Below, one piece after another: positions 1 through 8,700 of a stretch of 64,000 nt of DNA; the stretch's first letter is position 1; the number at the start of each line of letters is the position of its first letter. Below the pieces are notes generated by a model. That model did not search any database and had not been told where the DNA came from. It worked only from the letters and a program-made list of their open reading frames with translations. The position numbers and the translations under genes are program-made. The stretch is from contig CAWHEI010000004.1 in assembly GCA_963828415.1 (NCBI GenBank), forward strand, positions 62,001-126,000. The letters are read 5' to 3'. Source of the DNA: Sva-07 sp963828415. GTDB taxonomy: Bacteria > Actinomycetota > Acidimicrobiia > Acidimicrobiales > Ilumatobacteraceae.

Positions 1-1
1 G

Positions 2-127
2 TCGGTCGAGGTCGCAGCGGCCGACGCCGCAACCATCGCCGCGGCCGACGACGTCCGCGTGGTCCTCGTCGAGCCGTCCGACGATCCGGCGGCCACGCCG
101 GGTGCCACCGAGGACGGCGGGTCGTGA
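2..127 (+). CDS. 3' end of a Tad-locus protein (possibly CpaB/RcpC-like)
   Basis: An open frame enters from the left edge and ends at a TGA that overlaps the GTG start of the next gene (GTGA). The 41 visible residues are Ala/Asp/Val-rich, contain a short hydrophobic strand (VRVVLVEP), and finish in a polar tail. In Tad operons the gene just before the MinD-like ATPase is usually the SAF-domain pilus-assembly protein CpaB/RcpC, and the visible end would fit its C-terminal part. Too little is present to prove this, so the family is inferred from context only. The overlap indicates translational coupling with the downstream operon. Confidence 0.5.
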   Translation, partial: SVEVAAADAATIAAADDVRVVLVEPSDDPAATPGATEDGGS

Positions 128-936
128 CCATCGTCGCCGTCGTCGGCGATGCGACGACCACCACCACGGTGGCGATCGCAGCGAGTTGGCCGACGGGCCA
201 TGACGTGCTCGTCCTGGAGGCGGACCCGGGCGGCGGCTCGCTGGCGGGATGGCTCGACGTCCCGGCGCAGCCGTCGCTGGCAACCATCGTCGCCAACGCC
301 GGCACCGACGCCGAGAGAGATCACCGGTCCGTGCTCGAAACGGTCGATGCCATGGCCCGTCGCAGCGACTCCGGCGTCCGCTTCGTCGCCACGGCCGTGC
401 GGGCCCGAGCCGCTCACCGAGCCGTCGAGGAGGCGGCGGTGGTCGTCATACCAGCACTCGCCGCCTCACCGACCACCGTGCTGGCCGACGTCGGCACCCA
501 CCGCTACGGGCAGCCGCCGTCGCCGGCGCTTCGTGCGGCCGACGCGATCGTCGTCGTCCATCGTCAGGCGACCGCATCCGCCGCTGCCGCGACGGTGCGC
601 ATCGATCGGCTCGTCGAGACCGTGGAGGAACTCGCCCACCTCGACGCCACGTTCGTGCTCGCAGTGATCGGGACGTCGCCGTTCGATCCTGCCGAGATCG
701 GAGCATTCCTCGACGAGGCGGTACCCGACACGTTGGATCACACGGTGTCGCTCGCGGACGATCCATTGACGGCCGCCACACTTGCCGGTCGCGCTGGAGT
801 TTCGGCGAAGCGACTTCGGCGACTTCCGTTGATGCGCGACGCCGCACGGGTGGCGATCGCACTGGCCGACATTGCCCCCACGGGTCGGCCGTTCACCGCT
901 GCCGCAGGCATCGGGTCTGAAGGCGACGCGCCATGA
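124..936 (+). CDS. MinD/ParA-superfamily protein of the Tad operon (CpaE/TadZ-like), degenerate P-loop
   Basis: This 270-residue protein has the overall look of a MinD/ParA-type P-loop protein: a first strand TIVAVVGD, a Thr-rich loop, then VLVLEADPGGGSLAGWL, which matches the switch region with its conserved Asp. In Tad pili this family (CpaE/TadZ) places the secretion machine in the cell. The usual deviant Walker A KGGxGKT/S is replaced by GDATTTTT with no lysine, so ATP binding may be weak or lost. The GTG start at 124 overlaps the previous stop, and its own stop overlaps the cpaF ATG by four bases. The family assignment is by motif pattern and position. Confidence 0.7.
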   Translation: MTIVAVVGDATTTTTVAIAASWPTGHDVLVLEADPGGGSLAGWLDVPAQPSLATIVANAGTDAERDHRSVLETVDAMARRSDSGVRFVATAVRARAAHRAVEEAAVVVIPALAASPTTVLADVGTHRYGQPPSPALRAADAIVVVHRQATASAAAATVRIDRLVETVEELAHLDATFVLAVIGTSPFDPAEIGAFLDEAVPDTLDHTVSLADDPLTAATLAGRAGVSAKRLRRLPLMRDAARVAIALADIAPTGRPFTAAAGIGSEGDAP

Positions 937-2333
937 CCATTCGAATCGATGATCAGACCGACGAGCTCGACCAAGCGGTCACGCTCGTCACCGACCGGGT
1001 CGCCGACCGGCTGATCGAAGCGATCGAACACGACGACAGCGCTCGGAGCGCGTCGCGAACGACCGGCACGGCCTTGGCCGGCGACGAGCGTCGGCAGCAA
1101 CTGTTGGTCGGCGCGTGGATCAGCGACGAGGTCACGTCGCTCAACGAGGCGCGGCTGCAACGAGGCTCCCGTCCGCTCGCCCAGCACGAGGAACACCAGG
1201 TGCGCGCTCGGGTGGTGGCCGAACTCACGGGGGCCGGACCGCTCGAGCCCTACCTGAGCGATCCGATGGTCGAGGAGGTCGACGTCAACAGTCCGGACTC
1301 CACGTGGGTGACGTACACGGACGGGCGAAAAGTGGATGTCGGCCGGCTGTGGGGGTCCGCGGTCGAGCTGACGTCGTTCCAGAAGCGGATGGCGTTGCGC
1401 ATGACCGGCACCGGCGAGGGCCGCCTCGACACGTCGTCGCCCATGCTCACGCTGCAGTCGCGCGACGGCTCGCGCATCGTGATGGTGCTGGGCGGCAGCG
1501 GCGAACACGGCGTCTCGACGCACCCGCGCATGGCGATCCGCCGTTTCGTTGTCCGCCAGGTCGGCCTCACCGGGCTGGCCGAACTCGGGCTGTTCCCGCA
1601 CTCGCTCATCGCTCGACTGCGTGCGCTGGTGCGCTGCGGGTTCACGATCCTGGTGTCCGGGCCGCCCGGTGCGGGCAAGACGACGCTCCTGACCGAACTG
1701 CTCGGCGAGGTGTCGCCCCTCGAACGCATCATCACCGTCGAGAAGAACCTGCTCGAGTTGCGCCTGGAGGACGACCCTCGTCATCCCGACGCACCCGCGC
1801 TGTTCACCCGCCACGCGAACGCCGAGGGTCAGGGCGAGATCACGACGCGCCAGCTCGTCGAATTGACCCGTCGACTGAATCCCGACCGCGTGGTGGTCGG
1901 CGAACTCGTCGAGGACGAGGCGCTCGACATGCTCGACGTGGCATCGATGTGCAAACGGGGGTCGTTGGCGACCATCCATGCGCACACCGCCGACATCGTC
2001 CTGCAGCGGCTTGCGTACTACGTGTCGAAGTCGAACACGAGCCTGCCCGAATTCGCCGTCAACTCTCTCATCGCCCAGACGGTCGATTTCGTCGTGCACA
2101 TCGACCTGGTGCGCAATGCAGTCGAGGACCAGGGCGCGGTGCGTCGTGTCACCTCGATCATCGAGGTCGGCGGGCTCGGTGAGGCGGGCGGCGTGTCGAG
2201 CACGGAGGTGTGGGCGATCGACCACCACGATCAGCTGGTTCAGGTGGCGCCGTTGTCCCAACGACACCTGAACCGCCTCCGTCTCGCGGGGTATCCCGCC
2301 GAGTTGTTCGCCGTCGAAGGCGACCCGAGATGA
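933..2333 (+). CDS. cpaF: CpaF/TadA-type pilus secretion ATPase
   Basis: This is the hexameric cytoplasmic ATPase that powers Tad/Flp pilus assembly, 466 residues, a normal length for the family. A typical N-terminal domain (EEVDVNSPDSTWV) precedes the Walker A GPPGAGKTTLL at about residue 245. The acidic IITVEKNLLEL segment and the Walker B-like RVVVGELVEDEAL (about residue 317) follow, then the ATIHAHTA motif common to CpaF/VirB11-like enzymes. It sits between the MinD-like gene and tadB with ATGA overlaps at both ends, so it belongs to one translationally coupled operon. The assignment is secure at family level. Confidence 0.95.
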   Translation: MTIRIDDQTDELDQAVTLVTDRVADRLIEAIEHDDSARSASRTTGTALAGDERRQQLLVGAWISDEVTSLNEARLQRGSRPLAQHEEHQVRARVVAELTGAGPLEPYLSDPMVEEVDVNSPDSTWVTYTDGRKVDVGRLWGSAVELTSFQKRMALRMTGTGEGRLDTSSPMLTLQSRDGSRIVMVLGGSGEHGVSTHPRMAIRRFVVRQVGLTGLAELGLFPHSLIARLRALVRCGFTILVSGPPGAGKTTLLTELLGEVSPLERIITVEKNLLELRLEDDPRHPDAPALFTRHANAEGQGEITTRQLVELTRRLNPDRVVVGELVEDEALDMLDVASMCKRGSLATIHAHTADIVLQRLAYYVSKSNTSLPEFAVNSLIAQTVDFVVHIDLVRNAVEDQGAVRRVTSIIEVGGLGEAGGVSSTEVWAIDHHDQLVQVAPLSQRHLNRLRLAGYPAELFAVEGDPR

Positions 2334-3178
2334 GCCTCGACGTCGCGCTGCTGGTCGTCTCGACGATCGCCGGGGTGCTCGCCGTGGTCGTGATCACGGC
2401 CCCCGACGACATCGCCCCGCGACCACGCTCGGCGCCCACTCCCGGCATGGGGATTCGCCTCGCCGGAGCCGGGGCCGCCGCTCTCGCCGTGGTGGCTGCG
2501 TCGGGTTGGCTGGTCGCTGCCGTCATCGTTGCAGTCGGCTGCTGGTTCGCGATCGGTGCGTGGCAGCAACGTGACGCCGGCGGTGTCAGCGACCTGCAGC
2601 GCATCGACGCGCTTGCCTCGTGGATCGAGAACCTGCGCGACGTGTTGATCGCCGGTGATCAACCGATCGGGGCGATCAACGCCACGGTGGCGACGTGCCC
2701 CGCGGCGATCAAGCCGCAGGTTCGCCGGTTGGCTGCCGGGCTCGGTCGGCAGGATCCCGCGATCGTGTTTCGCCGCTTCGCCGACGACATCGACGATCCC
2801 CTCGGCGATCTGGTCGCCGCGGGACTGTTGATCGCCGTGCAGCGCGGTGCCCGCACCGCGGCGGTCCTGGGGTCGCTCGCGGAACAGGCACGACGGCAGT
2901 CCGACCGTCGCCGACTCGTCGAGGCCGAACGGGCGCCGATCCAGCGCGAAGTGACACTGCTGACGGTGATCATGGGTTCGCTCGTGGTCGGGCTGCTGGT
3001 GTTCGGGCGTGCCGAGTACCTCGAGGCGTACGACACCGCCGCAGGACAGCTGTTCCTCGGCCTCGTCCTGGCGATCTATGCCGTGCTGCTCATGCGAGTT
3101 CAACGACTTGCGCGTTTCCCCCGACCCAGCCGATTCCTCACCGCCGGAACCGCCGACGCACCACGGGCGACCCGGTGA
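2330..3178 (+). CDS. tadB: TadB-like type II secretion F-domain inner-membrane protein
   Basis: A 282-residue membrane protein starts at the ATG that overlaps the cpaF stop (ATGA); the frame is open upstream but has no better start. Two hydrophobic helices lie near the N-terminus, followed by a cytoplasmic T2SSF-type domain with the pattern LASWIENLRDVLIAG...PAAIKPQVRRLA...DDPLGDLVAAGLLIA, and a further pair of helices at the C-terminus. TadB and TadC form the membrane platform on which the Flp pilin is polymerised. Its place directly between cpaF and a second F-domain protein supports the name. Confidence 0.88.
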   Translation: MSLDVALLVVSTIAGVLAVVVITAPDDIAPRPRSAPTPGMGIRLAGAGAAALAVVAASGWLVAAVIVAVGCWFAIGAWQQRDAGGVSDLQRIDALASWIENLRDVLIAGDQPIGAINATVATCPAAIKPQVRRLAAGLGRQDPAIVFRRFADDIDDPLGDLVAAGLLIAVQRGARTAAVLGSLAEQARRQSDRRRLVEAERAPIQREVTLLTVIMGSLVVGLLVFGRAEYLEAYDTAAGQLFLGLVLAIYAVLLMRVQRLARFPRPSRFLTAGTADAPRATR

Positions 3179-4065
3179 TGCGGCCGGTCGGGGTGTTGGT
3201 GGTGTGCAGCCTCGTGTTCTGCGCCGCCGTGTGGTTGGTGCTCACCGGCTGGCGGCAACCACGCCCGACGCTCCAACGCGCCATGGCGCACCTGCACCGA
3301 CCCGGCGTGATCGCGTCGGCGTCGACACCGAATGCACCCGGCCTGATCGTCAGCGTCGGCTCGTTCGTCGACCGGCGCGGAGCCGCGACGTGGACCCGAG
3401 CGTGGACCCGGCCGCTCCGACTCGTCGGCCGCACCGTCGAGACACACGTCGGCTACCTCGCGCTCGCGGCGCTCGGCGGACTGGTGATCCCGGCACTCGT
3501 GCTCGCGATGCTCCAGGCGATCGGCGTCGTGTCGCTCGGACTCTGGATCCCGGCAGCGCTCTCGATCGCATGCGCGATCGTTGCGCCGCTGCTGGTGCAC
3601 TCCACGACGATGGCGGCCAGCGCCGAGGTCGCTGTCGACCTGCGTCACCAGCTCGGCGCTTACCTCGACATGGTGACGATGCTCCTGGCGGGCAACACCG
3701 GCTACGAAGGTGCACTCGACCAGGCCGCCCGAGCGGGCGACGGGCTGCTCTTCCGCGAGCTGCGACGAGCGATGCGTGAGGCCGGCACCACCGGCCAGAG
3801 CCTGGTGCGAGCACTCGACTGGGTGGCCGACGACTACGGCATCGTCGAACTCGAACAGGTCGCCGCGACCGCCACGCTGTCGGCGGCCGAAGGAGCACCC
3901 GTTGCGCGCAGCCTGGCCGCGAAGTGCGCCACCTTGCGCTCCACACTCGCCGCCGAGCAGGAGGCCGACGCCCGCGTGCGCAACGACAAGGTCACCCCTC
4001 CCCTCGTCGCCATGGCACTGCTGTTCATGGCCTTGATCATCTATCCCGCCCTGAACCTCAACTGA
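3175..4065 (+). CDS. tadC: TadC-like type II secretion F-domain inner-membrane protein
   Basis: This is the second platform protein of the Tad machine. The GTG at 3175 overlaps the tadB stop (GTGA), and an ATG follows immediately at 3178 in the same frame, so either may be used. The product of about 296 residues starts with a membrane helix (VLVVCSLVFCAAVWLVL), has further helices in the middle, and then the F-domain pattern LRHQLGAYLDMVTMLLAGNTGYEGALDQAA and AATATLSAAEGAPVARSLAAK. It ends in a final helix (PPLVAMALLFMALIIYPAL). A 93-base gap separates it from the pilin gene. Confidence 0.87.
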   Translation: MMRPVGVLVVCSLVFCAAVWLVLTGWRQPRPTLQRAMAHLHRPGVIASASTPNAPGLIVSVGSFVDRRGAATWTRAWTRPLRLVGRTVETHVGYLALAALGGLVIPALVLAMLQAIGVVSLGLWIPAALSIACAIVAPLLVHSTTMAASAEVAVDLRHQLGAYLDMVTMLLAGNTGYEGALDQAARAGDGLLFRELRRAMREAGTTGQSLVRALDWVADDYGIVELEQVAATATLSAAEGAPVARSLAAKCATLRSTLAAEQEADARVRNDKVTPPLVAMALLFMALIIYPALNLN

Positions 4066-4158
4066 CCATCACCAGAACATCACCAAAACATCACCAAAAC
4101 CGGCACCGACACCGCCACCACACACGCCACCACACACGCCACCGAGAGGAACCCGACC
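4066..4158 (+). repeat. AC-rich simple repeats between tadC and the pilin gene
   Basis: This gap holds three near-copies of an 11-base ACATCACCAAA-like unit, then two copies of CACACACGCCAC. The pilin ribosome-binding site (GAGAGGA) comes at its end. The DNA is purine-poor on the + strand and unlike the flanking genes. It may be an unstructured translation-enhancing leader for the abundant pilin; no terminator or promoter is evident. Confidence 0.5.
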
Positions 4159-4383
4159 ATGCACGATCCGATGTTGATGCTGACCAGCGTGATCGCTGTC
4201 GTCACCCGCGCGTTCGGCGTGCATCCCGCGGCCGACCGTCCGGATGATCGAGGTGCCGTCTCGATCGAGCAGGTGCTCTGGTACGCCGCAGCGGCCATCA
4301 GCGTGGCTGTGGTCGCTGCGATCATCTGGAGCCAGATCCGCGACACGGCGAGCACGCCGGTCCAGTCACCCTCGGCCCCCTGA
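4159..4383 (+). CDS. flp: Flp/TadE-class small pilin
   Basis: A 74-residue protein is preceded by a clear ribosome-binding site (GAGAGGA) nine bases before the ATG. The central RGAVSIEQVLWYAAAAISVAVVAAIIW carries the short polar head, a glutamate near the start of the hydrophobic helix and one long helix, as in Flp pilins. Cleavage would be expected close to the RGAVSIEQ segment by the prepilin peptidase. Its place after tadC and before TadE/G-like genes fits the structural subunit of the Tad pilus. The leader of about 33 residues is longer than in classical Flp pilins. Confidence 0.75.
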   Translation: MHDPMLMLTSVIAVVTRAFGVHPAADRPDDRGAVSIEQVLWYAAAAISVAVVAAIIWSQIRDTASTPVQSPSAP

Positions 4384-4403
4384 CGTCCGATCGGAGGACC
4401 GGC

Positions 4404-4814
4404 GTGATCGAGGCAGCGGCGCAACACGACGCAGCCCCACCGCGCCGGCTGCGTGGTGATGAAGGTGCGGCCACGTCGTTGGCCGTGGCGTTGCTCACCC
4501 CGATGTTCGTGTTCCTCGCGTTCGCCGCGTTCCAAGCGGCGTTGTGGAGCCATGCTCGCACCGAGGCTCGGGTCGTCGCCCGTGACACCGCTGCTCTGGT
4601 CGCCCGGTCCGGTGTCGCCGCCGGTGACGCGCAGGCGTCGGCCGCCGCGATCCTGGAGGCCGATACCGACCTGCGCAACGTCGCTGTGATCGTGGGCACG
4701 ACCGGCGGCGTCGTCACGGTCACCATCACCGGTGATGCGCCGGGAATCATCCGCGGGACCACGAACGACCTCTCGGTCACCTCCGCGGTGCCGATCGAGG
4801 AGATCACGCCGTGA
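4404..4814 (+). CDS. TadE-like pseudopilin
   Basis: A 136-residue protein starts at GTG 4404, with CGGAGGAC just upstream. The basic-acidic head (RRLRGDEGAATSLAVALLTPMFVFLAFAAFQAALW) followed by a single hydrophobic helix is the hallmark of TadE-type pseudopilins. The remainder is a small extracellular domain rich in Ala, Thr and Val (residues ~45-136). Its stop overlaps the GTG of the next gene. TadE/F/G-like proteins are minor components needed for Flp pilus assembly; which of the three this corresponds to cannot be told from sequence alone. Confidence 0.75.
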   Translation: MIEAAAQHDAAPPRRLRGDEGAATSLAVALLTPMFVFLAFAAFQAALWSHARTEARVVARDTAALVARSGVAAGDAQASAAAILEADTDLRNVAVIVGTTGGVVTVTITGDAPGIIRGTTNDLSVTSAVPIEEITP

Positions 4815-5239
4815 GTCGGCGCCTCCGTGACGACGACGGATCGTCAGATGCGTTGGGGCTGGCGTTGCTGACACCGGCAGCGATCGGACTCGCGGTGGTG
4901 ATCCTGTTCCTCGGTCGTGGGGTGGACAGCCGCGCCACCGTGCAGAGCGCCGCCGAGTCGGCTGCGCAAGCTGCGGCGCAGGAGCGATCGGGGCCGGCAG
5001 CGGTGGCCGCCGCCGAGGAGGTCGGGCGGGCGATGCTCGTCGACCCGTCGTCGTGTTCGTCGCCGAACGTGGCCGTCGATCTGTCCGACTTCCGGCCTGG
5101 CGGCCAGGTGGCCGTGACGGTGTCGTGCACGGTCGCTGCCGACGGCCTCGAGTTGATCGACCCACCCTCAACCGGTCCGAACACGGCGACAGCGTTCGCT
5201 GCGATCGATCCGCTCCGAGCAACCGAGGAGTCGCCGTGA
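4811..5239 (+). CDS. TadE/TadG-like pseudopilin
   Basis: A 142-residue protein begins at a GTG overlapping the previous stop. The head DDGSSDALGLALLTPAAIGLAVVILFLG is a polar segment followed by one hydrophobic helix. A helical RATVQSAAESAAQAAAQ stretch typical of TadE/TadG-like pseudopilins follows, and then a small domain with two cysteines (residues ~77 and ~98) that could form a disulfide outside the membrane. It is the second of three consecutive pseudopilin genes in the operon and is translationally coupled on both sides. Confidence 0.72.
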   Translation: MSRRLRDDDGSSDALGLALLTPAAIGLAVVILFLGRGVDSRATVQSAAESAAQAAAQERSGPAAVAAAEEVGRAMLVDPSSCSSPNVAVDLSDFRPGGQVAVTVSCTVAADGLELIDPPSTGPNTATAFAAIDPLRATEESP

Positions 5240-5661
5240 CGGCCCCGCGCCGAGGTCGAGGCCGCGATCGCATGCGAGGAGATCGGGGCGCTGGGCTGGT
5301 CGCCGGGATCGCGTTGATCTTCGCGTTCACGTTCCTCGGGCTGGTGTGGCTGGCGCGTGACGTCGACCGAGGCGTGTCCAATCGGTCGGCGGCGCAATCG
5401 ATCGCGTTCCAGGCCGCCCGATCCGGCGCACAGTCGGCGGCCGTGACCGATCTGCGATCAGGCGGCACGCGGATCGACCCTGCGGCCGCGACCAGCGCAG
5501 CGACCTCTACCGCTGGGGCGCTGTTCGCGTCATATGGGGTCGATGGCAGCGTCACGTCGGTCGAGGTGGCTGCGGACAGCGTGTCGGTGACGGTGTCGAT
5601 CGACGACGACGGACGCACGGTCACCGGTGCCGGGACGGTTCGAGCGGAGCGGGCGCCATGA
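5236..5661 (+). CDS. TadE/TadG-like pseudopilin
   Basis: This is the third of the consecutive pseudopilin genes, 141 residues, starting at a GTG that overlaps the previous stop (GTGA). The head (RMRGDRGAGLVAGIALIFAFTFLGLVWLA) carries the basic tail, Gly and single hydrophobic helix typical of the group. The Ser/Ala-rich NRSAAQSIAFQAARSGAQSAA segment then mirrors the previous protein, which suggests duplication. Its stop overlaps the ATG of a 30-codon ORF. Confidence 0.72.
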   Translation: MTAPRRGRGRDRMRGDRGAGLVAGIALIFAFTFLGLVWLARDVDRGVSNRSAAQSIAFQAARSGAQSAAVTDLRSGGTRIDPAAATSAATSTAGALFASYGVDGSVTSVEVAADSVSVTVSIDDDGRTVTGAGTVRAERAP

Positions 5662-5750
5662 CCGGCGTTTCCCTTCGTGCGGTCATGGATCCCACTGGTG
5701 GGTTGGCGGGCGCCGACCACATCGAATCGAAGGGAGAGGAGGAGACGTGA
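5658..5750 (+). CDS. 30-residue linker ORF joining the pseudopilin and regulator genes
   Basis: This short frame starts with an ATG inside the previous stop (ATGA at 5658-5661). It ends with a TGA inside the GTG of the next gene (GTGA at 5747-5750), so three genes are chained by four-base overlaps. The 30-residue product has no recognisable domain and ends in the acidic SKGEEET. Those last codons (GGA GAG GAG GAG) are the ribosome-binding site of the downstream gene, so the frame may act mainly as a translational coupler. Whether the peptide is stable is unknown. Confidence 0.45.
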   Translation: MTGVSLRAVMDPTGGLAGADHIESKGEEET

Positions 5751-8700
5751 GCGAACGCGATCCGCACCGATGGTCCCGCTTCGCTGCGTCGGTCGCCGCG
5801 CTGATCGCCATGGTCGTCGTCGTGCCGATCGGTCTGATCGCGGTGTCGCGATCCCGGTTCGGATCCGCCAACCCGCTCGCCGGGGCCGATCCCCCGTGGG
5901 AGTGGGGATCGAACGACGTCGGCGACGCGCTGGCGGGCCCGCTCGCCGACGACACGGTGATCGACGGCATCATCCGGCTGAGCCTGTGTGTGGTGTGGGT
6001 GGCGCTGGCGGTGATCATCGTGACGACGGTCGTCGAGGTCGTGCACGCCGTCCGCCACCACGGCCTGTCGCTTCCCAACGTGCGCGGAGTGGGCTGGGCG
6101 CAGCCGACCGCGCGGTTCATCGCCGTCGGGCTCGTGGCGGTGTTGCCCATGATGACGTCGTCGACGTCACTGGCCTCGACGCTCGGCGCCCGGGCGGTAC
6201 CGACGGCCTCGTTCCGCCAACCGGCGGTTGCGACGCCGACGGTGTACGACATCGCCGACACACGGGCCGCGCCGACCCAGAGCCAGTCTGAAGGACCGAT
6301 GCACGTCGTGGTGTCGGGCGAGTCGATCTACTCGATCGCCGTCGACCTGGCCGCCGGCGATTCGGAGCGGGTGCTCGAGATCGCCGACGCGATCATCGAC
6401 GCGAATCTCGGCGAGGTGATGCCCGGTGGGCAGCGCTTCACCAACCCCGCCTACATCGAGGTCGGCTGGACATTGCGCCTTCCCGCCGGGATCGCAGCGT
6501 CGGGTTCCGTCGCAACACCTCCGCCGGTGATCGAGTCGGCGACGGCGCCCGACTACACCGTCGAGCCGGGCGACACGTTGTGGGACATCGCCGACGAGCA
6601 GCTCGGCGATCCGACCGCGTGGCCCGAGATCTGGGAGCGCAACGCCGGCGACGACATGGGCGGAGGGCGAACCTTCGACGATCCGAACCTGATCCTGCCC
6701 GGTTGGGAACTCGATCTCACCGATGCGCAACCCGCAGGTCCCGAGCCAATCGTCGTCGAGTCTGCGAACGCCCAGCCGGAGGCATCGGTGCCGCCACGCT
6801 CGGATCCTCCGCCTGAGGCCGAGGTTGCACCATCGGTCGACGAACCCGCGGTCGAACCGCTCCCACTCACTCCGACGACGACCACTCCAACGACGACCAC
6901 TCCAACGACGACTGCGACACCGACCACCACCACGACCGAGGTCGCAGCAGCCAATCCAGCGGGCAGCCCTGCGGCCGAGCCGCCGGCGGACGCACCGGCT
7001 CCCGAGGCACCCTCTCCGGTTCGGCTCGAACACGCTGCGTTGCTGGCTGCAGGAGTATTGGCGCTCGTCGGGGTCCGGCGGCGCCAACGTCTGCGCGCTG
7101 CGATGCCGCGCCATCGGGTGCCCGAACCCCGGGCGGAGGTCGCCCGAACGGAACGAAGACTTCGCACGATCGACGCCGGCGAGCGGGTGTTGCGCGCCGA
7201 CGTGGCTTGCCGGGCGGCCGCTCGAACACTGATCGACACGGGCAGCCAGATCGGTTGGATCGACGTGTCGCCCGACGGCGATCTCGAGCTTCGCCTGACG
7301 GCGCCAGCCGCGCTTCCCCTTCCGTGGACGGGCGGCGGTCAGTCGTGGCGGCTCGGCGCGGAGGTGCCGATCGAGATCCTCGGCGAGGATGCGCGCCAGG
7401 TCGGCCAGCCGTGCGTGGCACTCGTACAGCTCGGCGTGACGTCGGCCGGCAACGAGCTCCTCGTCGACCTCGAGGCCTGCGGGGTGCTGGCCGTCGTGGC
7501 ACGGGCCGATCAGGCCGACGAGGTGGTCACCGCCCTCGCCGCCGGTCTGGCGTCGTCGCTGTTCGCCGAGGTCGCCCATCTCGTCGCGGTGTCGCTTCCA
7601 GACGAAGCGCTGCTGAACCATCGCAGCGCTCATCGAACCCACTCGGCCGACGCGGCGCTGGAGTTGGCGTGTTCGTTGGTGGGCACGACCGCGGTCAACG
7701 AGCGGTCGTCGTTCGAGTTGCGGTCGCTGCGAACGGGCGGCGAGATGTGGGAGCCCGCCGTCGTGATGCTCGGATCGGCCGACGACGGCGCCGACGTGTG
7801 CAGCGATGGCAGCTTGCCTGCGGCGGGTCACGGGGTGGCGGTGGTCGTGGCCGACGAGTACCGCGACGTGACATCGGCGCCGACGCAGCTGGTCGCTCGC
7901 CCCGACGGGTGGAGTTTCGAGGCGTTCGGCACGTCGATCGAACTCACTCCCGTCGGCGTGAGCGAATCGGACCTCGCCGAGATCAACGAACTCCTCATCG
8001 ACGCCGACCGCGAGTTGGAGCCGGTCGATCCCGTCGCCGACATCCAGTGGGCCGAAGCACAGATCGCCGAGCCGGCAGCGCCCGAATTCGAACCCCGACC
8101 GCACGAGATCGTGGTCGGTCTGCTCGGCGGTGTGACCGTGCGCGCACGTTCGGGCGAAGCGGGCAACTTCGAGCGATCGAAGACCGTCGAGCTGATCGCG
8201 TGGCTGACGACGCATCGCGACCGGGCCACGCGCACCGGGGCACGCACCGCGCTGTGGGATCTCGACGTGCGCGATGCGACGTTCGCCAATGTGGTGTCCG
8301 AGGCACGGCGTGCCCTAGCTCGGTTGGTTCCGCCGCCGGATGGCGAGGAGTGGGTGACGCGAACGCTCACCGAGCAGCTGCCGGTTCACCACCTCGTCGT
8401 CACCGACGCCGATCTGGTCGAGGATCGGCTCGCCCACGCTCGCATCCAGCCGCCGAGTCAAGCGATCGAGACGCTGCGGCCCGCGGTCGAGTTGGTGCGC
8501 GACATGCCGTTCGCCGGCACCAGCTACCTCTGGCCCGATGCCGAGGGGATCACCTCGAACCTCGTGCTGTTGGCGATCACGGCCACCGCCGAGTTCGCTG
8601 CGCATGCCCTCTCGCTCGGCGACACCGACGGGGTGTTCTGGGCGACCGGCAAGGGATTGCGGGTGTTGGCCGGCCACGAGGAACTGATCTCACTGCGCAT

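Noticed and set aside
738..2267. 509-codon open frame on the - strand opposite cpaF
   Set aside because: It is a high-G+C shadow of cpaF and the MinD-like gene, with His/Arg/Asp-rich composition and no domain. Similar long shadows occur opposite pknB, minor pilins and others.
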